Source: an uncultured Alteromonadaceae bacterium (lineage in GTDB: Bacteria; Pseudomonadota; Gammaproteobacteria; Enterobacterales; Alteromonadaceae). Taken from it: a stretch of DNA of 49,879 nucleotides. The notes under the pieces are model-generated. The model searched no databases. It had not been told where the DNA came from and saw only the letters and a list, made by a program, of their open reading frames with translations. Every line of letters begins with the position of its first letter. Position 1 is the stretch's first letter. The stretch lies in NCBI GenBank assembly GCA_950073835.1, contig CATMRP010000018.1:1-49879 (forward strand), written 5' to 3'. Positions 8,833 through 19,939 of this stretch are shown one piece after another. The position numbers and the translations under genes were made by a program.

Positions 8833-11800
8833 TTAGTGAAAGGTTAGCCGAACCGACTGCTCACCCAGGCACTGTTTTAACTCGTGCAATAACTGATCTT
8901 CGGGTGTAATAAACCAGTGTGCGTCACATTTTAAAGAAACTGCCACATCCGGATGTAAAATATCTAACTGAACCGGGCAACTACCGCCCGCATAATTACG
9001 TAAAATCGACTGCAACGATGATAACTTGTCTGGTTTACACCATTGCGTGTCGACTTGCAATGCCAGGGAACGCGCATTTTTCTCACGCGCCTGAACGATA
9101 TCCATAGCATCCCGGGCGGTGATTGTATTGCCCCCCGAGAAATCATCAAAGCTGACCTGTCCCTTGATGACCAAAATACGATCAGGTTCGAGCACTGATT
9201 CAAACGTTTCATACATTTCAGGGAAGAACCTGACGTCCATTCTAGCACTTTTATCGTCAAGTGTAACAATTGCCCAGCGCCGGCCTTTCTTATTGGTCAT
9301 TACCCGTACACCAAGCACCAGACCAACCGCGGTAGCCATTTGATCTTTGCCGGTTGGACGCAAATCGACCAGGCGTCCGTCCACATAGTTACGAACTTCT
9401 TCGGCATATTGGTTGATCGGGTGACCGGTTAAATACAATCCGAGAGTTTCTTTTTCACCGTCCAGCCAGACTTTTTCCGGCCATTGGGGGACTTCAGCAA
9501 AAGCCTGACGCACCTGTTCGGGCTCGGTAGTCAGCAGACCAAACATATCAGACTGACCAAAAGACTCGGCTTTAGCGTGCTGATCGGCTGCCGCAATAGC
9601 TTCCGGCAGCGAGGCCATAATAGCAGCCCGGTGCGGACCTAAATTATCCATCGCCCCCGCCAGCACCAGTTTTTCTAATACCCGTTTATTAACCCGCTTT
9701 AAATCAACCTTGGCACAAAAATCAAACAGGTCGGAAAATGCGCCCTGATTTTCGCGGGCTTCAATAATTGCCTCGATTGGGCTTTCACCCACGCCTTTGA
9801 TGGCACCGATGCCGTAAACAATGCGACCTTCAGCATCTACGGTAAATTTGTAACGGCCTTTATTTAAATCCGGCGGCAGAATTTCCAGACCCATACGGCC
9901 GACTTCGTCCACCAGGGTTACAATTTTGTCGGTGTTATCCATATCGGCCGACATTACCGCCGCCATAAATTCGGCTGGATAATGCACTTTCAGCCATAAC
10001 GTCTGGTAAGACACCAGTGCGTAAGCGGCAGAGTGAGATTTGTTAAAACCGTAACCAGCGAATTTTTCCACCAGATCGAAAATTTTCATCGCCAGATCCG
10101 GGTCGATATTGTTGTTCTTCGACCCTTCTGCAAAGACGGCCCGCTGTTTTTCCATCTCTTCGGGTTTTTTCTTACCCATCGCCCGACGCAGCAAGTCCGC
10201 GCCGCCCAGCGAGTAGCCGGCCATTTCCTGGGCAATCTGCATTACCTGCTCCTGATAGAGGATAATGCCGTAGGTGGGCTCCAGAATTTCTTGTAAACAC
10301 TCGTGCTGGTAATCGGCATCAGGGTAGGAGATTTCTTCCCGACCGTGCTTACGGTCGATAAAGTTATCTACCATGCCCGATTGCAGTGGCCCCGGGCGGA
10401 ACAGGGCTACCAGTGCGATAATGTCTTCAAAACAGTCCGGCTTAAGGCGCTTAATCAGTTCTTTCATACCGCGGGATTCAAGCTGGAATACCGCAGTAGT
10501 TTCGGCCGCCTGTAGTGAGCGGAAACTCTTTTTGTCTTCCAGCGGAATGGCGGCAATATCAACGTCTTTGCCCTGCCCTTCCTTAATCATATCCAGCGCC
10601 CACTGGATGATGGTCAGGGTTCGCAGCCCAAGAAAGTCGAACTTAACCAGGCCGGCGGTTTCCACGTCGTTTTTATCGAACTGGGTAACCGGGTTTTTAC
10701 CCTCATCATCACAGTATAGCGGCGAAAAATCGGTAATTTTGGTCGGCGCTATCACCACGCCCCCGGCGTGTTTACCGGCGTTTCGGGTTACCCCCTCAAG
10801 GATGCGCGCCATATCGATAAGGTCGCGGACTTCTTCGTCCTGGTCATAAAGCTCGGGTAAGCGCGGTTCGGCTTCAAAGGCTTTTGACAACGTCATGCCC
10901 GGATCGGGCGGAATTAATTTTGAAATGCGATCAACAAAACCGTAGGGATGGCCCAGTACCCGGCCCACATCCCGGACCACCGCTTTCGCTGCCATGGTAC
11001 CAAAAGTAATAATCTGCGATACCGCATCACGGCCGTACAGCTCAGCAACGTGGTCGATAACCTCGTCACGCCGGTCCATACAGAAATCAACGTCGAAGTC
11101 GGGCATCGAGACCCGCTCCGGGTTAAGGAATCGTTCGAAAAGCAGGTCAAATTCCAGCGGATCCAGATCGGTAATCTTCAGTGCATAAGCCACCAGCGAG
11201 CCGGCACCGGAACCTCGCCCCGGCCCCACCGGGATATCATTATCCTTACTCCACTGGATAAACTCCATAACGATAAGGAAATAGCCCGGAAAACCCATCT
11301 GGTTAATAACGTCGAGTTCAATTTTAAGGCGTTCGTCATAAGCCGGGCGCTTTTCCAGGCGCTCCGCTTCATCCGGGAACAAAAACTCAAGGCGTTCTTC
11401 AAGACCTTCTTCTGAAACCTTTACCAGAAAGTCTTCAGTGGTCATTCCGCCGGTTGGAAACTGCGGCAGGAAGTACTCGCCGAGGCGCACGGTAACGTTA
11501 CACCTTTTGGCTATTTCAACCGTATTTTCAATGGCTTCAGGGATATCCTCAAACAGTGCCACCATCTCTTCGCTACTGCGTAAATACTGTTGTTCACTGT
11601 AGTGTTTGGGGCGGCGTTTATCGTCCAGGGTATAGCCATCGTGAATACACACCCGAATTTCGTGAGCGTCAAACTTATCACGGTCGATAAAACACACTTC
11701 GTTGGTGGCAACTACCGGCAGGCCGCGTTCTTCAGCTAACGCAAACGCGGCGTGATTGTAATCTTCTTCGCCGCGCCGCCCGGTGCGGACCATTTCAAGA

Positions 11801-12297
11801 TAAAAGCGGTCGGCAAAGTGGTTGGTATAAAATGCCAGGTTTTCCTCGAGCATTTTAGGGTTGTTCTTCACCAGTAGCTGGCCAATGTCCCCTTTCATGC
11901 CACCGGACAGTAAGATTACGCCCTCGGCGTGCTCCGCCAGCCATTGTTTGTCGATCAACACCTTGTGATGAACATGACCACGCAAATAGGCTTTAGAGAT
12001 GAGCAGGGTGATATTTTTATACCCTTCATTGTTCATCGCCAGCAGAGTAAGGCGAAACGGCTCGTCGGGAAAATCTTCGCTTTGCACCCAGAAATCGGTG
12101 CCAATGATGGGTTTTATCCCGCGGGAGTGCGCCTCTGAGTAATATTTTACCAGGCCACACATATTCATCTGATCGGTGATAGCCACCGCCGGCATGCCCA
12201 GCTCTTCCACTTTGGCCAGAATAGGTTTGACCTTATTCAGACCATCCATCATGGAAAAGTCACTGTGTACCCGTAAATGAACAAAGTTCGCTGACAT
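8833..12297 (-). CDS. dnaE: DNA polymerase III alpha subunit
   Basis: This is the replicative polymerase catalytic subunit. The 1154-residue protein begins with the PHP domain ([16 protein letters not shown]). It carries the PolC/DnaE family catalytic aspartates in [17 protein letters not shown] and the fingers motif [26 protein letters not shown]-terminal HhH, OB-fold ([16 protein letters not shown]) and tau-binding regions follow. Length is close to the E. coli protein (1160). It sits 6 bases downstream of rnhB and is probably transcribed with it. Confidence 0.98.
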   Translation of the reverse strand: MSANFVHLRVHSDFSMMDGLNKVKPILAKVEELGMPAVAITDQMNMCGLVKYYSEAHSRGIKPIIGTDFWVQSEDFPDEPFRLTLLAMNNEGYKNITLLISKAYLRGHVHHKVLIDKQWLAEHAEGVILLSGGMKGDIGQLLVKNNPKMLEENLAFYTNHFADRFYLEMVRTGRRGEEDYNHAAFALAEERGLPVVATNEVCFIDRDKFDAHEIRVCIHDGYTLDDKRRPKHYSEQQYLRSSEEMVALFEDIPEAIENTVEIAKRCNVTVRLGEYFLPQFPTGGMTTEDFLVKVSEEGLEERLEFLFPDEAERLEKRPAYDERLKIELDVINQMGFPGYFLIVMEFIQWSKDNDIPVGPGRGSGAGSLVAYALKITDLDPLEFDLLFERFLNPERVSMPDFDVDFCMDRRDEVIDHVAELYGRDAVSQIITFGTMAAKAVVRDVGRVLGHPYGFVDRISKLIPPDPGMTLSKAFEAEPRLPELYDQDEEVRDLIDMARILEGVTRNAGKHAGGVVIAPTKITDFSPLYCDDEGKNPVTQFDKNDVETAGLVKFDFLGLRTLTIIQWALDMIKEGQGKDVDIAAIPLEDKKSFRSLQAAETTAVFQLESRGMKELIKRLKPDCFEDIIALVALFRPGPLQSGMVDNFIDRKHGREEISYPDADYQHECLQEILEPTYGIILYQEQVMQIAQEMAGYSLGGADLLRRAMGKKKPEEMEKQRAVFAEGSKNNNIDPDLAMKIFDLVEKFAGYGFNKSHSAAYALVSYQTLWLKVHYPAEFMAAVMSADMDNTDKIVTLVDEVGRMGLEILPPDLNKGRYKFTVDAEGRIVYGIGAIKGVGESPIEAIIEARENQGAFSDLFDFCAKVDLKRVNKRVLEKLVLAGAMDNLGPHRAAIMASLPEAIAAADQHAKAESFGQSDMFGLLTTEPEQVRQAFAEVPQWPEKVWLDGEKETLGLYLTGHPINQYAEEVRNYVDGRLVDLRPTGKDQMATAVGLVLGVRVMTNKKGRRWAIVTLDDKSARMDVRFFPEMYETFESVLEPDRILVIKGQVSFDDFSGGNTITARDAMDIVQAREKNARSLALQVDTQWCKPDKLSSLQSILRNYAGGSCPVQLDILHPDVAVSLKCDAHWFITPEDQLLHELKQCLGEQSVRLTFH

Positions 12298-12303
12298 TTT
12301 TTA

Positions 12304-12903
12304 TTAACCTTTAGTTGTCACCGAGGATTCTGCAGCAGTAAGTAATGCCTGAACCGGTTTAAAACTTTTGCGATAACACGATAATACACCGTTGTCGGCC
12401 AGCGCTGCAAAGTGCGCTTTGGTGGGATAGCCCTTGTGCGCGGCAAATCCATAAGCAGGATATTGCTGATCCAGATCCAGCATATCGTTATCCCGCTCCA
12501 CTTTGGCCAGAATCGATGCGGCCGAAATTTCAGGATGCAGACTATCGCCTTTTACCACTGCTTCTGCAGGATAAGACCAGGGCGGTAATCGATTACCGTC
12601 CACCAGCACGTAGTCTGGTGTTAGTAACAGGTTATCTACGGCGCGGGTCATGGCCAGCATAGTAGCGTGCAGAATATTTAGTTTGTCGATTTCGGCTGGC
12701 GTTGCACGGCCGATAGCCCACGCCAGCGCTTTTTGTTTGATTTCTGCCGATAAAGCGTTGCGCTTTTTCTCACTGAGTTTTTTAGAGTCCGTTAACCCGT
12801 CTATAGGGTTATTCGGATCGAGGATCACCGCAGCCGTGACAACATCGCCCACTAAAGGGCCCCGGCCAACTTCATCTACGCCGGCAATATACTTACTACT
12901 CAT
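12304..12903 (-). CDS. rnhB: ribonuclease HII
   Basis: RNase HII removes ribonucleotides and RNA primers from DNA duplexes. The N-terminal catalytic signature [16 protein letters not shown] (Asp10, Glu11) is present, as are the further acidic residues in YVLVDGN and [16 protein letters not shown]. The 199-residue length is typical. Its start codon overlaps the end of lpxB by 8 bases, suggesting translational coupling. Confidence 0.97.
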   Translation of the reverse strand: MSSKYIAGVDEVGRGPLVGDVVTAAVILDPNNPIDGLTDSKKLSEKKRNALSAEIKQKALAWAIGRATPAEIDKLNILHATMLAMTRAVDNLLLTPDYVLVDGNRLPPWSYPAEAVVKGDSLHPEISAASILAKVERDNDMLDLDQQYPAYGFAAHKGYPTKAHFAALADNGVLSCYRKSFKPVQALLTAAESSVTTKG

Positions 12904-14050
12904 TGATTACTTCCAGAACGGCTTCTGCCGCACGCTCATCGGCGTTTTGCTTTAACGACTGGTGCAATTCTACAAACCGCTCCGTTAACGCCGTGGTATC
13001 GGCATCGAACAAGTTGAGCAATTCGCTGCAAAGCCGCCCGGGATTCACATCTTCCTGCAACAGCTCGGGCACCAGTGCTTCGTTAGCCAGAATATTCGGT
13101 AGTGAAAAATACGCCGGTTTGTATAACCGCATCATCATTTTATGCGTTAACCAGGATAGCAGGTAGGCCGATACCATGGGCCGCTTGCAGAGCATGGCTT
13201 CGAGCGTAGCCGTGCCGGAAGCCAACAGGATCACATCGCTGGCAATCATGGCTTCTCGGGACTGCCCCGCCAGCACCTGTACCCGACTGTCTTTAAGCCA
13301 GTCCGGATTATTGGCCTGCAAGTATTGCCCGATTTGTTGCAAACGTCTGTCATTGGCGGCCGGGATAACAACCTGACATTCAGGCTTATGCTGCCACAAT
13401 TGCTCTACTGTAGCGGTAAATACCGGCAGCAATTTTGCCACCTCGCCGCCCCGGCTTCCGGGCAACAGTGCCAGGCACTGGTTGTCGTTGCTCAGGCCTA
13501 GCGTTGCTCTGGCTTCGGCCTGATCAGGATGCAGCGGAATAATGTCGGCCATGGTGTGACCCACAAAGCTATAGGGCACCTGGTATTTATCGTAAACATC
13601 CTGCTCGAAAGGAAAAATCCCCAGTACCCGGTTAGTGGCCCTGGCAATTTTAAAAATACGTTTTTCCCGCCACGCCCAGACAGTTGGACTAACGTAGTGC
13701 ACGGTTTTAATCCCATGCTGTTTTAAAGCGGTTTCTACACGCAGGTTAAAATCAGGCGCATCTACGCCAATGTAAACGTGTGGAGGGTGCTTAATAAAAT
13801 GAGCGATAAGTTCATTTTTAACTTTCAGAATAGGGCGGATGCTGGATAGCACTTCCACCAATCCCATCACCGAAAGAGTTTCGATATCAAACAAACTGGT
13901 GCAACCCGCCGCCTGCATATGCGGCCCGGCAATGCCTTCGAATATCGCGTCCGGGTAGCGCGTTTTCAGCGCTTTGATGAGTCCGGCGGCGAGTACGTCG
14001 CCGGACGCTTCACCGGCAACGACGGCAATGCGTAGCGGTTTTGCAGTCAT
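12896..14050 (-). CDS. lpxB: lipid-A-disaccharide synthase
   Basis: LpxB joins UDP-2,3-diacylglucosamine to lipid X to give the beta-1,6 disaccharide of lipid A at the inner membrane. The GT19 family is clear: [19 protein letters not shown] at the N-terminus, [26 protein letters not shown], and the donor-site segment [21 protein letters not shown]. The length is 384 residues. It starts 3 bases after lpxA, in the conserved fabZ-lpxA-lpxB order. Confidence 0.97.
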   Translation of the reverse strand: MTAKPLRIAVVAGEASGDVLAAGLIKALKTRYPDAIFEGIAGPHMQAAGCTSLFDIETLSVMGLVEVLSSIRPILKVKNELIAHFIKHPPHVYIGVDAPDFNLRVETALKQHGIKTVHYVSPTVWAWREKRIFKIARATNRVLGIFPFEQDVYDKYQVPYSFVGHTMADIIPLHPDQAEARATLGLSNDNQCLALLPGSRGGEVAKLLPVFTATVEQLWQHKPECQVVIPAANDRRLQQIGQYLQANNPDWLKDSRVQVLAGQSREAMIASDVILLASGTATLEAMLCKRPMVSAYLLSWLTHKMMMRLYKPAYFSLPNILANEALVPELLQEDVNPGRLCSELLNLFDADTTALTERFVELHQSLKQNADERAAEAVLEVINE

Positions 14051-14053
14051 CGC

Positions 14054-14824
14054 TTAACGTACGATGCCGCGTTCTGACTCCGCCAGAAACGTAATTAACA
14101 TGCCAACTTCGGGATGACCTTCCGCCATCTCGGTGAGTTTCTTAATTGCTTCTTCAACCGTGTTGTTATCGCGGTAAATCACTTTATACGCGCGTTTTAT
14201 GGCCATGATGGTTTCTTTGCCAAATCCGCGACGACGAAGGCCTTCAGAGTTGATCCCCTGAGGGACGTGCTTAGTGCCGCTAATCATCACAAATGGAGGG
14301 ATATCGCGCAGTACGATAGCGCCACCACCGGTAAAGGCATGCTTGCCTATTTTACAGAACTGATGAACTGCTGTGGTGCCGCCAAGGATGGCGTAATCAC
14401 CGATTTCCACATGACCTGCAACCGCCACGTTATTGGCCAGGATGGTGCCATTACCAATCACGCAGTCATGCGCGATGTGCGCATTCACCATTACCAGATT
14501 ATCATTACCAATACGGGTAACGCTCTGATCCTGAACCGTACCACGGTGAACCGTAACGCCTTCACGAAAGACGTTGTTATCACCAATAATTAGCTCTGTG
14601 CGTTCGCCGGCGTATTTTTTATCCTGGCAATCTTCGCCAATCGACGTGAACTGGTAAAAATGATTACCTCGTCCGATACGCGATGGCCCTTTTATCACCA
14701 CATGCGACTCCACCCGGCAATCATCGCCAAGTACCACGTCGTCTCCAATTACCGAAAACGGTCCAACTGATACGTTGTTACCGAGTTTTGCATTGGGGGA
14801 AATCACAGCAGTTTCATGAATCAC
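14054..14824 (-). CDS. lpxA: UDP-N-acetylglucosamine acyltransferase LpxA
   Basis: LpxA transfers a 3-hydroxyacyl chain from ACP to UDP-GlcNAc, the first step of lipid A synthesis. The 256-residue protein is built of left-handed hexapeptide repeats (for example [22 protein letters not shown], which holds the catalytic His region). The family C-terminal helical domain ([23 protein letters not shown]) follows. The start is GTG, one base after the fabZ stop (TAACGTG), so the two are translationally coupled. Confidence 0.97.
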   Translation of the reverse strand: MIHETAVISPNAKLGNNVSVGPFSVIGDDVVLGDDCRVESHVVIKGPSRIGRGNHFYQFTSIGEDCQDKKYAGERTELIIGDNNVFREGVTVHRGTVQDQSVTRIGNDNLVMVNAHIAHDCVIGNGTILANNVAVAGHVEIGDYAILGGTTAVHQFCKIGKHAFTGGGAIVLRDIPPFVMISGTKHVPQGINSEGLRRRGFGKETIMAIKRAYKVIYRDNNTVEEAIKKLTEMAEGHPEVGMLITFLAESERGIVR

Positions 14825-14825
14825 G

Positions 14826-15275
14826 TTAGTCTTTCTCTCTCATTGCACACATAAATTCTGCGCTGCAGGCTTCTTCACCGTCAACGCTTGCTACGCCTTT
14901 AAATTTCCAGATCCCGCGGCGTTCTTTAACAATGCAGACATCAAAGTCTAGCCTGTCACCTGGGGTTACAGGACGCTTAAAACGCGCGTTGTCTATTCCA
15001 GCGTATAAGTATAGCTTATCGTTTTTACCTATGGTCTTAAATCCCAGCACGCCGGCGGCCTGCGCCATTGCTTCCAGGATCAGTACCCCCGGGAAAATAG
15101 GATAGTCGGGAAAATGTCCGGTAAAACAAGGTTCGTTCAGGGTAATGTTTTTATACGCTTTGATGCTTACCCCCAGTTCGTAATCCGTTACTCTGTCGAT
15201 CAGCAGAAACGGATACCGGTGAGGTAGCAAATCCATAATTTCACGGATTTCGATAGTGTTAAGTGGGTTGGCCAA
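14826..15275 (-). CDS. fabZ: 3-hydroxyacyl-[ACP] dehydratase FabZ
   Basis: FabZ dehydrates 3-hydroxyacyl-ACP in fatty-acid elongation and competes with the Lpx pathway for 3-hydroxymyristoyl-ACP. The hot-dog fold active site is intact: His54 in TGHFPDYP and Glu68 in [14 protein letters not shown]. The start is TTG, supported by AAGGAG 7 bases upstream. It is the first gene of a fabZ-lpxA-lpxB-rnhB-dnaE-accA run. Unusually, its upstream neighbour is not lpxD but a terminator and then skp. Confidence 0.97.
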   Translation of the reverse strand: MANPLNTIEIREIMDLLPHRYPFLLIDRVTDYELGVSIKAYKNITLNEPCFTGHFPDYPIFPGVLILEAMAQAAGVLGFKTIGKNDKLYLYAGIDNARFKRPVTPGDRLDFDVCIVKERRGIWKFKGVASVDGEEACSAEFMCAMREKD

Positions 15276-15339
15276 AAATTATCTCCTTCGACACGGTACA
15301 AGCAGACAACTCCCTTTATGGTGACTTTGTCGCTATAAC

Positions 15340-15368
15340 TTCATATGGGCCGCAACCTTACGCGTTAA
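15340..15368 (-). promoter_or_regulatory. candidate promoter for fabZ-lpxA operon
   Basis: On the minus strand TTAACG is separated by 17 bases from TATGAA, just downstream of the skp terminator and about 65 bases before the fabZ start. A promoter is needed here if the skp terminator works. The hexamers are only moderate matches. Confidence 0.3.
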
Positions 15369-15374
15369 TCACTT

Positions 15375-15410
15375 AAAAACAAATCAGACCAACACACTGC
15401 GCTGGCCTGA
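15375..15410 (-). terminator. rho-independent terminator of skp
   Basis: An 8-bp stem with one G-U pair (TCAGGCCA with TGGTCTGA on the minus strand) is followed by TTTGTTTTT. It lies in the skp-fabZ gap where lpxD normally resides and splits the usual operon in two. Confidence 0.7.
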
Positions 15411-15501
15411 TTGATTACGATTAGATACTAGTTGTTGCTGTAAGTACCCGCTGACCTACAGAGCAGTATTAAGCGTCTGCTCCGTGTTTACCAGCCGCTG
15501 A

Positions 15502-16017
15502 TTAGTTTAATTTGCTCAGCTGATCCAGTACTTTTTGTGACAGGTCGTTGCTTTCGTCTGCATAAACCACAGCCGGTGCATCCAGAACCAAATCGTAGTC
15601 GTTGTCTGCAGCAACTGAATCGATCGCTTGCTTGATAAGCGCTAAGATTTTGTTGCGCTCTTCATTCTGGCGACGCTGGATATTTTGCTGAAGTGGCTGA
15701 ACTTTCTGAGAAAGTTGCTCTCGCACGGTCAGAATTTTTTCTTCCAGCTCTTTCTTTTCGGTAGCGCTCATGGTTGCTGCGTCACGCTGTAATTTTTCAG
15801 CATACAACTGGCCATCACGCTGTAACATGTTAACTTCGTCAACCTGCTCTTTGAATTCCATGGAAATGGCATTCTGGATTTCCGCCGCTTGCGGCAGCGC
15901 CTGAAAAATAACCTGCACGTTTACCACGCCGATCTTTTGTTCTGCCATTGCTGCAGAACTAAACATCGCACTACCTAACATTGCCGATGCAATTGCGTAT
16001 TTTGCCAACTGTTTCAA
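15502..16017 (-). CDS. skp: periplasmic chaperone Skp (OmpH)
   Basis: Skp is a trimeric periplasmic holdase that escorts unfolded outer-membrane proteins to the BAM complex. The 171-residue protein has a signal peptide ending in SSAAMA, then EQKIGVVNVQVIFQALPQ and a long alpha-helical hairpin rich in Glu, Lys and Gln that forms the tentacles. The start is TTG, supported by AGGAG 6 bases upstream. It follows bamA by 39 bases, as is usual, and ends before a terminator. Confidence 0.95.
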   Translation of the reverse strand: MKQLAKYAIASAMLGSAMFSSAAMAEQKIGVVNVQVIFQALPQAAEIQNAISMEFKEQVDEVNMLQRDGQLYAEKLQRDAATMSATEKKELEEKILTVREQLSQKVQPLQQNIQRRQNEERNKILALIKQAIDSVAADNDYDLVLDAPAVVYADESNDLSQKVLDQLSKLN

Positions 16018-16056
16018 AAGGTGCTCCTTTTATTTTCTGGTCTGTGCCAGCTACTA

Positions 16057-18531
16057 TTAAAATGTTTGACCAATATTAAATGTAAAGAATTTCGCATCAT
16101 CACCTTCGCGCTCTTTAAGTGCTCGCGAAAAGCTAAAGACCATTGGGCCCATTGGTGATATCCATTGTACAGAAATACCGGCTGAACTGCGAAATAATGT
16201 CGGATCAGAATAATCCAGTAGTTCATCACCACCGATTCTATTTAACTGAAGATATTCATCATAATCAAACTCTGTGTCCCACACATTACCTACGTCCATA
16301 AATATACTGGTACGAACTGAGTTAGACGAATCTTCTTCGACAAATGGGGTCGGCGTAATTAATTCCAAGCTACCCAGCGCCATGGCGTTCCCGCCCAGGC
16401 TACGACGTGAGAGCACGTACGAATCGAAAACCGGACTTCCAGGGAGCTGAGTTCCATCAGGTAACGTAATCGCATTTGAACCGGGACTACGCTGTATACC
16501 TCTGGGGCCTACAGTGTTGTTCTCAAAACCACGTAGCGTATCCGCACCACCGGCTGTGAAGTTTTCTGTAAAGGGTAGAATCTGATCTTCGCCGTTGATA
16601 TCACCATAGCCATTACCATAACCCAGTCTGACCTTGGTTAGCACCGACCAACGCTGATCGCGACTGAGCGGGAAGTAAAAGCGGCCGTCGTAAATGGTTT
16701 TAAAGAAATTCACGTCTGAGTTTGGCGTGGTAATACTGAATGATGCACGCTGCGACGAACCCGCCGTTGGGAACAAACCACGGTTTAATGTACTGCGACT
16801 CCAGGCAACCGAGCTTTGCAGGCTGGTATAGGAGATCGGCGCATCCGGATTCTGATCGTCAGTAAACTGCCCGTAGAAACGGTTAGTTTGTTCGTAATAT
16901 CCGCGGTTTGACAGCTCAACATCTGAGTAGGTCAAACCGAAGTTAATGCGGTTAAACTCGTCAATGGGGTAACCAATATTTGCGCCTACTGACCACCGCT
17001 TGGAGTTATACTGAATAACGTTAAAGCTGGAGCCATCGAACTCACTGAACGCTACGGTGCCGCCAAGGCTGATGCCATCGATGGTAAAGAAAGGGTCAGT
17101 GTAAGACAGTTGCGCCGACTTCTGGTAGGAAACAGTACTCACATTAACGCCGATGCGCTTACCGGTACCCAGGAAGTTATCCTGCTGAATACCCGCCTGC
17201 AAACCTAACTTAGTCTGATCACCATAGCTGATACCCGCGTTAAATGAACCAGAAGGTTGTTCTTTCACTTTAAACTGCACGTCAACCTGGTCGTCTTTAC
17301 CCGGGATCCGTACCGTTTCAAATTCCACTTCTTCCATATAGGTCAAACGCGACATGGCGTTTTTCGAGCTTTCCAACAGATCGTTGGAGAGCCAGGTACC
17401 TTCCATTTGCACCACGTTCTGGCGTAACACTTCGTCGGCAGTAATAGTGTTACCGTTAAAGTTAATCCGGCGTACATAGATTCGTTTACCCGGATCCACG
17501 CGCAGCGTCAGCTTAACGGTTTTATCTTCGTCGTTAATTTCCGGCACCGTGGTTACCGTAGGGTAAGCATAACCAAAACGGCCCAGGTATTTACTGATAA
17601 ATTCTTCGGTGTAAGTCACTTCCGCCTGGTTGTATAACTCGCCCGGCGTGAGTGGTAATACCCGCTCAATATAATTTTCGTGGCCCAGCATTTCACCCAC
17701 CAGCTCAACTTCTGAGATGGTGTACTGCTCGCCTTCGGTGACGTTCAGTGAAATATAGATACCGTCTTTCTCGGGGGTCATAGCCACCTGAGTGGAATCG
17801 ACATTGAAACGCAGGTAACCGCGGTCCATGTAGAAATTGGTCAGGGTTTCCATGTCACCCTGCAGCGTTTGCTGCTGATAACGGGTTTCTGACAGGAAAT
17901 CATACCAGGCAGTATTAAACTGTAATTCAAAATCTTCCAGCAGTTCCTGATCTGAGAACAGCTCGTTACCAACGATATTGATTTGTTTGATATCGGCGGC
18001 ATCGCCTTCTTCAAACAGGAGCTTCAAATCTACCCGGTTACGCGGTAAAGGCGTAATGATTGCAGTGACGTCGGCGTTATATTTACCAATGCTGTAAAAG
18101 AAGTCTTTCAGGCCATTTTCAATGGAGGTCAGAACGGTTTTATCCAGTGGCTCGCCCACCCGAATATTACTGCCGTCCAGACTTTCCTGAAGCTGCTCAT
18201 CTTTAATGTCATCGTTGCCGTCAAAAATAATGTTACTGATAGTCGGACGTTCGGCAACTTTTATCACCAGCGTATTGCCGTCACGCAATACCTGAATGTT
18301 TTCAAAGTGTGTTGACGAATACAGAGACCGAATCAACTGTGTAATTCGAAATGAATTGACTTCGTCACCTTTTTGCACCGGAATGTAGGTTAGCGCGGCG
18401 CCCAAAGCAACTCGCTGCAGGCCTTCAACCCGGATATCTTCTACGACAAACTCACTGTTGCCTGAAGCAGCGTTGGCTAAGCTAGCACTGGAGCATAACA
18501 ATCCGGCTACTACTAACTGATTAAACTTCAT
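16057..18531 (-). CDS. bamA: outer membrane protein assembly factor BamA
   Basis: BamA is the Omp85-family core of the BAM complex that inserts beta-barrel proteins into the outer membrane. The 824-residue protein has a signal peptide (ASLANAAS), five POTRA domains (about 25-425) beginning with EFVVEDIRVEGLQRVA, and a 16-strand barrel. The VRGF-type motif of strand 6 appears as DTLRGFENNTVGPRG, and the C-terminus is the barrel signature ending FTFNIGQTF with a terminal Phe. It lies between rseP and skp as in most gamma-proteobacteria. Confidence 0.98.
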   Translation of the reverse strand: MKFNQLVVAGLLCSSASLANAASGNSEFVVEDIRVEGLQRVALGAALTYIPVQKGDEVNSFRITQLIRSLYSSTHFENIQVLRDGNTLVIKVAERPTISNIIFDGNDDIKDEQLQESLDGSNIRVGEPLDKTVLTSIENGLKDFFYSIGKYNADVTAIITPLPRNRVDLKLLFEEGDAADIKQINIVGNELFSDQELLEDFELQFNTAWYDFLSETRYQQQTLQGDMETLTNFYMDRGYLRFNVDSTQVAMTPEKDGIYISLNVTEGEQYTISEVELVGEMLGHENYIERVLPLTPGELYNQAEVTYTEEFISKYLGRFGYAYPTVTTVPEINDEDKTVKLTLRVDPGKRIYVRRINFNGNTITADEVLRQNVVQMEGTWLSNDLLESSKNAMSRLTYMEEVEFETVRIPGKDDQVDVQFKVKEQPSGSFNAGISYGDQTKLGLQAGIQQDNFLGTGKRIGVNVSTVSYQKSAQLSYTDPFFTIDGISLGGTVAFSEFDGSSFNVIQYNSKRWSVGANIGYPIDEFNRINFGLTYSDVELSNRGYYEQTNRFYGQFTDDQNPDAPISYTSLQSSVAWSRSTLNRGLFPTAGSSQRASFSITTPNSDVNFFKTIYDGRFYFPLSRDQRWSVLTKVRLGYGNGYGDINGEDQILPFTENFTAGGADTLRGFENNTVGPRGIQRSPGSNAITLPDGTQLPGSPVFDSYVLSRRSLGGNAMALGSLELITPTPFVEEDSSNSVRTSIFMDVGNVWDTEFDYDEYLQLNRIGGDELLDYSDPTLFRSSAGISVQWISPMGPMVFSFSRALKEREGDDAKFFTFNIGQTF

Positions 18532-18583
18532 CTATTCTTTTTCTTCCTGCTGCGTTCGCTTATTCTTGCTGACGTCTGCATTC

Positions 18584-19936
18584 TTACGACAAACGTGTAA
18601 TATCATTAAATATGGCAATGCTCATTATGGTAAATAACAGCATGGCACCAATTCTAAATCCCCACTCCTGAACTTCCTCAGGTACCGGGCGGCCGGTAAT
18701 CCACTCAATGGTAAAGTACATCAGGTGACCGCCGTCTAGCATTGGCAGGGGCAGTAAATTGACTATCCCCAGGTTCACACTGATCAGGGCCAGAAAACTT
18801 AAAAAGTAAACCAGGCCATATCCTGCACTGTTACCCGCGCCCTGCGCGATAGCAATCGGGCCGCTCAGGTTTTTAACTGATACATCGCCGGTGATCAGTT
18901 TCCCTATCATTTCGACGCTCAAGGTCATTAAACGCCAGGTCTTGTCGACCGCTTTGCCCACCGCTTCCAGCAATCCGTACTGATGGGTAAACACATAACC
19001 TTCAGGCCATGGTTCGGCAAAAGGACTGACTCCCAGGTAACCGTCCTGCCCCTCTGGCGTATCACGGCGCCCAATTGTGGCAGAAAGGTCATAGGTTTGA
19101 CCAGCCCTGTTTACCCGAATCTCTACCTGTTCACCCGGGCGGTTCTTAATTTGGGCAACCAAATCTTCCCAGGCCGTTACCGGTTGTCCATCCAGCGCCA
19201 CAATCTCATCGTTTTGCTGAAGGCCGGCTTGGCTCGCCGCAGTCTGTTCGGCCACGTACGCAACGGTTAATGTTGCCCCGGGCCTGAATGGCGAAATTCC
19301 CAGACTGCGTAAAGGAGACTCCGAATCCGGATCAAAGTTCCATCCGGCAATATCTAAAACGCGTTGGCGGGCACTGTCACTCTGCGAAACCACAGTTACC
19401 GGCATGCTTTGCTGGCCAATGTATGACATCAGTTCCAGGTTCACGGCTTCCCAGTCTGGCGTTTCCCGTGAGCCTACGGCGATAATTTCCATATTGCCAG
19501 CCAGGCCCGCTTTCGCAGCGATGCTATCAGGACTCACTTCGCCAATAACCGGCTTGATGGTGCTGATACCAATCAAAAACATGACGTACAAGGCAATGGC
19601 GGCAAAGATAAAGTTAACGCCCGGCCCTGCTGCAATAATGGCCATTCGCTTGCCCACAGATTTATTGTTAAACGCCTGGGAAGCCAATTCCGGTGGCACT
19701 TCATCCACCCGTTCATCGAGCATACGCACGTAACCACCTAACGGAATAGCCGCCAGGGCAAACTCGGTACCGTGCTTATCTACTTTGCTCCAGATAGGCT
19801 TACCAAAGCCTATGGAAAACCGTTTTACGTACACGCCACACAGGCGCGCAATGTAGTAGTGCCCCCATTCGTGAACCGCTACCAAAATACCCAGGGCAAT
19901 AATAAACGCACCGGCGTTACGCAAAAATTCAAACAC
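18584..19936 (-). CDS. rseP: site-2 intramembrane protease RseP
   Basis: RseP cleaves the anti-sigma factor RseA in the inner membrane during the sigma-E envelope stress response and clears remnant signal peptides. The zinc-protease motif HEWGH is at His22-Glu23-His26, and the second metal-site motif LPLPMLDGGH is near the C-terminus. Two tandem PDZ domains lie between, in the periplasm (around residues 115-310). Length is 450 residues, as in E. coli. The start is GTG, just 3 bases beyond dxr. Confidence 0.97.
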   Translation of the reverse strand: MFEFLRNAGAFIIALGILVAVHEWGHYYIARLCGVYVKRFSIGFGKPIWSKVDKHGTEFALAAIPLGGYVRMLDERVDEVPPELASQAFNNKSVGKRMAIIAAGPGVNFIFAAIALYVMFLIGISTIKPVIGEVSPDSIAAKAGLAGNMEIIAVGSRETPDWEAVNLELMSYIGQQSMPVTVVSQSDSARQRVLDIAGWNFDPDSESPLRSLGISPFRPGATLTVAYVAEQTAASQAGLQQNDEIVALDGQPVTAWEDLVAQIKNRPGEQVEIRVNRAGQTYDLSATIGRRDTPEGQDGYLGVSPFAEPWPEGYVFTHQYGLLEAVGKAVDKTWRLMTLSVEMIGKLITGDVSVKNLSGPIAIAQGAGNSAGYGLVYFLSFLALISVNLGIVNLLPLPMLDGGHLMYFTIEWITGRPVPEEVQEWGFRIGAMLLFTIMSIAIFNDITRLS

Positions 19937-19939
19937 GCT

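Noticed and set aside
10373..11415. Long open frames antisense to dnaE
   Set aside because: They are mirror frames of a highly conserved coding gene, with low-complexity Ser/Arg composition and no start signals.
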